Shown one piece after another: positions 30,585 through 32,999 of a stretch of 32,999 nucleotides of DNA. The notes under the pieces were generated by a model, which was not told the DNA's origin, did no database searches, and saw only the letters and a list, made by a program, of their open reading frames with translations. The stretch lies in NCBI GenBank assembly GCA_947475225.1, contig CANJMQ010000047.1, positions 1 through 32,999 on the forward strand, given 5' to 3'. Each line of letters begins with the position of its first letter. Within the stretch, counting starts at the first letter, position 1. Source of the stretch: Bradyrhizobiaceae bacterium (lineage in GTDB: Bacteria > Pseudomonadota > Alphaproteobacteria > Rhizobiales > Aestuariivirgaceae). The position numbers and the translations under genes were made by a program.

Positions 30585-30677
30585 ATGATCATGCACCAAT
30601 GGACGGCCAAGCACTGGATCATCACCTGCATCATCATCCTGATCGCGGTGGGCGCTTTCGCGGTCAGCTGGTCGTAA
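30585..30677 (+). CDS. Small single-pass membrane protein, 30 residues
   Basis: This short frame reads MIMHQWTAKHWIITCIIILI then AVGAFAVSWS. A few polar N-terminal residues are followed by one strongly hydrophobic helix (residues 12-27) and a short tail. It starts 11 bp after the Sel1 gene stop, and AGGA overlapping that stop codon gives a suitable ribosome-binding site. The stop is one base from the convergent methyltransferase stop. The tight fit between two genes and the clean transmembrane pattern support a real gene. Chance translation of 31 codons cannot be excluded without conservation data. Confidence 0.55.
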   Translation: MIMHQWTAKHWIITCIIILIAVGAFAVSWS

Positions 30678-30678
30678 C

Positions 30679-31794
30679 TCAGGGCAGCGCGGCGGTCCGG
30701 TAGAGCGTCACCTTCAACCCGCCATGCAGCACGGGGGGTGCCGGGTCGAGGAACGGCAGTTCCGTCGCCCGCGCCAGCGCGGCATCAGTGGTGACGATGC
30801 CCACCCGCCAACCTGAAAAGCGCGTCTTCAGCACCTGCCCGAGCGCGCCATAGAGCGCGAAGAGCGGCTTCTTGTCGCCGATGCGCGTGCCATAGGGCGG
30901 GTTGACGATCACCAGCCCGAATGGGCCCTCCGGCGGCACCAGGTCGCTGATTGACTGCTGCGTGAACTGCGTGAACCCTGAGACACCCGCGCGGTCGGCG
31001 TTTGCCTTTGCCATGCGGATGGCCCCTGCATCACGGTCGCTGCCGAAGCAGGAGACGGCGGCCATGCGCGTCGGCGTGGCAGCCTTCATCTCATGCCACA
31101 CCGCAGCGTCGAAGGTGGCGAGTTTCTCGAAAGCGAAATGCCGGTTGCGGCCGGGCTTGAGGCCCGCCGCGATCTCCGCGGCCTCGATGACGAAGGTACC
31201 GGACCCGCACATCGGATCAACCACCGGTTCCACGCCGTCAAACCGGCACTGGCGCAGGAAGAGCGACGCCAGCGTCTCGCGCAGCGGGGCCTTGCCCACA
31301 CCTGCCTTGTAGCCGCGCTTGTGCAGCGACTCGCCCGAACTGTCGATGCTGAGAGTGCAGAGATCATCCTCGATGCGCGCCTTGACGACAACCTCCGCAT
31401 CATCGGCGACCGGCGCGCCAAACTCCTCCACGATGGCGCGGGAGATGCGCTGAGCTGCGGCACCGGAGTGATAGATGCGCGAGTGCGTGCAGCTTGCCTC
31501 GACATGCACCGGCACATCCTTGCGCAGCACGCTGCCCCAGGGAAAATCCCGCGCCCGCTTGTCGAGCTGCGCCAGATGCATGACCCGGAACGACCCGATA
31601 CGCGCCAGCACGTGGCCGCAGCCCCTGAGTTCGAGATTGGCGCGCCACACATCCTTCCACGTGCCCTTGACCATGACGCCGCCCGCCACCTGCTTTACCG
31701 CCTTGAAGCGATGCTGGCGCACCTCGTCATGCAGGGCGGACTCAAGACCGGGCGTGGCCATGAGGAAGATGTCGAAATCGGGGGTGGTCGTCAT
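30679..31794 (-). CDS. THUMP-domain class I SAM-dependent RNA methyltransferase (RlmL/YcbY-type)
   Basis: This 371-residue protein corresponds to the RlmL part of E. coli RlmKL, which methylates 23S rRNA at guanine N2. A ferredoxin-like N-terminal segment (FLMATPGLESALHDEV) and a THUMP domain (about residues 50-160) precede the catalytic UPF0020 domain. The SAM-binding motif is DPMCGSGTFVIEAAEIA and the catalytic motif is VIVNPPYGTRIG. Length and order fit the stand-alone alphaproteobacterial form. It acts in the cytoplasm on rRNA; the exact nucleotide is inferred from the family. There is no co-directional close neighbour upstream, so it is probably monocistronic. Confidence 0.9.
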   Translation of the reverse strand: MTTTPDFDIFLMATPGLESALHDEVRQHRFKAVKQVAGGVMVKGTWKDVWRANLELRGCGHVLARIGSFRVMHLAQLDKRARDFPWGSVLRKDVPVHVEASCTHSRIYHSGAAAQRISRAIVEEFGAPVADDAEVVVKARIEDDLCTLSIDSSGESLHKRGYKAGVGKAPLRETLASLFLRQCRFDGVEPVVDPMCGSGTFVIEAAEIAAGLKPGRNRHFAFEKLATFDAAVWHEMKAATPTRMAAVSCFGSDRDAGAIRMAKANADRAGVSGFTQFTQQSISDLVPPEGPFGLVIVNPPYGTRIGDKKPLFALYGALGQVLKTRFSGWRVGIVTTDAALARATELPFLDPAPPVLHGGLKVTLYRTAALP

Positions 31795-31878
31795 GTGGTC
31801 CGCTTATCGCGAAAGGAACGGCAGGGCGACTGATTTCGGAACCATTCCCCAGGCGTGACGGCGCCCCTCCCACGCAGA

Positions 31879-32631
31879 TCATGCCCGTGGAGGAAGACCC
31901 AGCACGCGGCGCATATGGGCGAGGATCAGATCACGCCCGCGGGCACCCGTGGCGGCCGACGCGTTGCGGGCGGATTCAGTGTACCAGCGTTCCTCCGAGA
32001 TCCTGTCCATGTCCACCGCTTCCGGGCACATGGCGAGCATCAGCGAGGTCTCGCCCTCGCCCGCGTGGTCGAAGGGATATTCACCCATCGTCTCACGCGT
32101 CATGAGCGGATGGATCTTGATCCAGTTGAACGGGTCCTCGCCGCCCGCCTGCCGGGCATAATAGTCGGCCATGTCGCGGTTGCCCCACCAGCCTTCGCCG
32201 CGCGTCTTCTCCAGCATGGCGAAAATCGCCTGGCGGGCGCCGAACTTGAAGGCAAGGTCGGTGGGCATGCCGGTGGTGAAGTTTTCGGTCTGGTGATGGA
32301 TGAAGGCGTGGATGTTGCGGAAGCCCACACGCAGCAACCCGTTGAAAAGTTCCCGGCCAAAGGGATGAAGAGAGGTCGAATCGACCTGCACCGAGCCGTT
32401 GCCTTCGGGGGGCTCCACGGCATAACTCGCCGCGCCATAGTAGAAGGGCGGCAGGATGACGAGTTCCGCCTCCGTCTCAAGGAGGTCGAGCGCGCGGGTG
32501 ACGGCCAGCGTATCCATGCCAACCGCCATGTGCTCGCCATGGTATTCCAGCACGCCCAAGGGCAGGACGACGGGCGTGTTGGCGGCGATCGCCGCGCGGA
32601 TCTGGTGGGGGAGCATCATTTCATAGCGCAT
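31879..32631 (-). CDS. Creatininase-family metal-dependent amidohydrolase
   Basis: This 250-residue protein belongs to the creatininase family (creatinine amidohydrolase, MftE, formamide hydrolases). The first metal motif LGVLEYHGEHMAVGMD gives E29, H31 and D40, with the same spacing as E34, H36 and D45 of Pseudomonas creatininase as I recall it. The next motif, usually NGH-x-EN, reads HHQTEN here, so the ligand E is kept (E116) while the usual His position is Gln (Q114) with two His just before it. GEGETSLMLAM matches a later conserved region. It therefore belongs to a variant subfamily and creatinine is unlikely to be the certain substrate. GAGGAC precedes the ATG. It is divergent from a sugar-type ABC transporter gene. 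Confidence 0.85.
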   Translation of the reverse strand: MRYEMMLPHQIRAAIAANTPVVLPLGVLEYHGEHMAVGMDTLAVTRALDLLETEAELVILPPFYYGAASYAVEPPEGNGSVQVDSTSLHPFGRELFNGLLRVGFRNIHAFIHHQTENFTTGMPTDLAFKFGARQAIFAMLEKTRGEGWWGNRDMADYYARQAGGEDPFNWIKIHPLMTRETMGEYPFDHAGEGETSLMLAMCPEAVDMDRISEERWYTESARNASAATGARGRDLILAHMRRVLGLPPRA

Positions 32632-32736
32632 GGGCGACTGTCCTCACGAGGTACTCGACGGGGTCGAAAAGCTGCCCTAGTCTCCGCCCTCGACAAGCGG
32701 GGCGCAAGTCCCCGGGCAGGTTCAAGGGGGACGTGA

Positions 32737-32999
32737 GTGGCTTCGGTCGAAATCGTTGACGTGCGCAAGAGCTATGGCGACCAGGCGGTCATCCACGGCG
32801 TGTCGATCCCCATTGCCAATGGCGAGTTCGTGGCTCTCGTCGGCCCTTCGGGCTGCGGAAAGTCAACCCTTCTGCGCATGATCGCGGGGCTGGAAGAGAT
32901 CACCGGCGGCGACATCAAGATCGGCGACAAGGTGGTGAACGGCCTGCCGCCGAAGGACCGCGACATCGCAATGGTGTTCCAGAACTATGCGCTCTACCC
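32737..32999 (+). CDS. ABC transporter ATP-binding protein, UgpC/MalK-type (partial, cut by window end)
   Basis: The first 87 residues of an ABC ATPase are present. They contain Walker [10 protein letters not shown] and a Q-loop in [10 protein letters not shown]; the signature and Walker B lie beyond the window. The wording of the region after Walker A ([33 protein letters not shown]) is typical of MalK/UgpC/MsmX ATPases of carbohydrate or glycerol-phosphate importers (CUT1 type). The start is a GTG at 32737 with AAGGGGGA upstream. The rest of the transporter is presumably downstream. The divergent creatininase-family gene may act on the imported compound. Confidence 0.88.
   Translation, partial: MASVEIVDVRKSYGDQAVIHGVSIPIANGEFVALVGPSGCGKSTLLRMIAGLEEITGGDIKIGDKVVNGLPPKDRDIAMVFQNYALY

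Noticed and set aside
1..32999. CRISPR array, prophage, transposase or toxin-antitoxin genes
   Set aside because: I looked for regularly spaced repeats, integrase or transposase motifs and small paired genes, and saw none that stood up.

Overview
The window is GC-rich DNA, roughly 65 % by eye, with tightly packed genes. It looks like a chromosomal stretch of an alphaproteobacterium of the Hyphomicrobiales (Rhizobiales) type. The reasons are the SorC regulator and Azotobacter-type FPR sequences, the Tat-exported LIV-type binding protein, and several short intergenic palindromes of the kind scattered through rhizobial genomes. No rRNA, tRNA, CRISPR array, prophage or intact insertion sequence was found. 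The species cannot be named from the sequence.

Layout. (1) 1-4.7 kb: a truncated autotransporter-like N-terminus, a minus-strand group (EEP-fold phosphodiesterase, HAD phosphatase, SorC regulator) and a divergent phospholipase D/cardiolipin-synthase-like gene. (2) 4.7-10.7 kb: a complete branched-chain amino acid/amide-type ABC transporter operon (livJ-livH-livM-livG-livF) that ends in a polytopic membrane protein. (3) 10.8-14.5 kb: a glycan cassette of a two-domain FkbM methyltransferase/putative glycosyltransferase, gmd and fcl, which would make GDP-L-fucose and probably use or decorate it. (4) 14.7-18.4 kb: a MarR regulator and a ferredoxin-NADP reductase, divergent from a 6-hydroxynicotinate-reductase-like Fe-S protein, followed by an SMP-30 lactonase. 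A clear palindromic operator lies in the divergent promoter. This reads as a reductive N-heterocycle (nicotinate-type) catabolic module. (5) 18.8-24.6 kb: two tandem, closely related copies of a two-gene molybdenum hydroxylase (2Fe-2S subunit plus Tat-signal molybdopterin subunit), each with its own distinctive upstream region. (6) 24.6-33.0 kb: a decayed DUF559 gene, a class V PLP enzyme with an amidohydrolase, a one-TM hypothetical, a sulfoacetaldehyde acetyltransferase (Xsc), a Sel1-repeat protein followed by a 30-residue membrane protein, an RlmL-type rRNA methyltransferase, a creatininase-family hydrolase, and the start of a sugar-type ABC ATPase cut by the window end.

How it works together. 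The most coherent story is catabolic. An FPR could pass NADPH electrons through ferredoxin to the 6-hydroxynicotinate-reductase homologue, under MarR control, while molybdenum hydroxylases nearby are the enzyme class that makes hydroxylated N-heterocycles. The link between regions 4 and 5 is an inference from proximity. The tandem molybdenum hydroxylases, their unusual upstream DNA (a 19-bp direct repeat in one case, a ~27 % GC island in the other), and patches of near-identity suggesting gene conversion are the most unusual part of the window.
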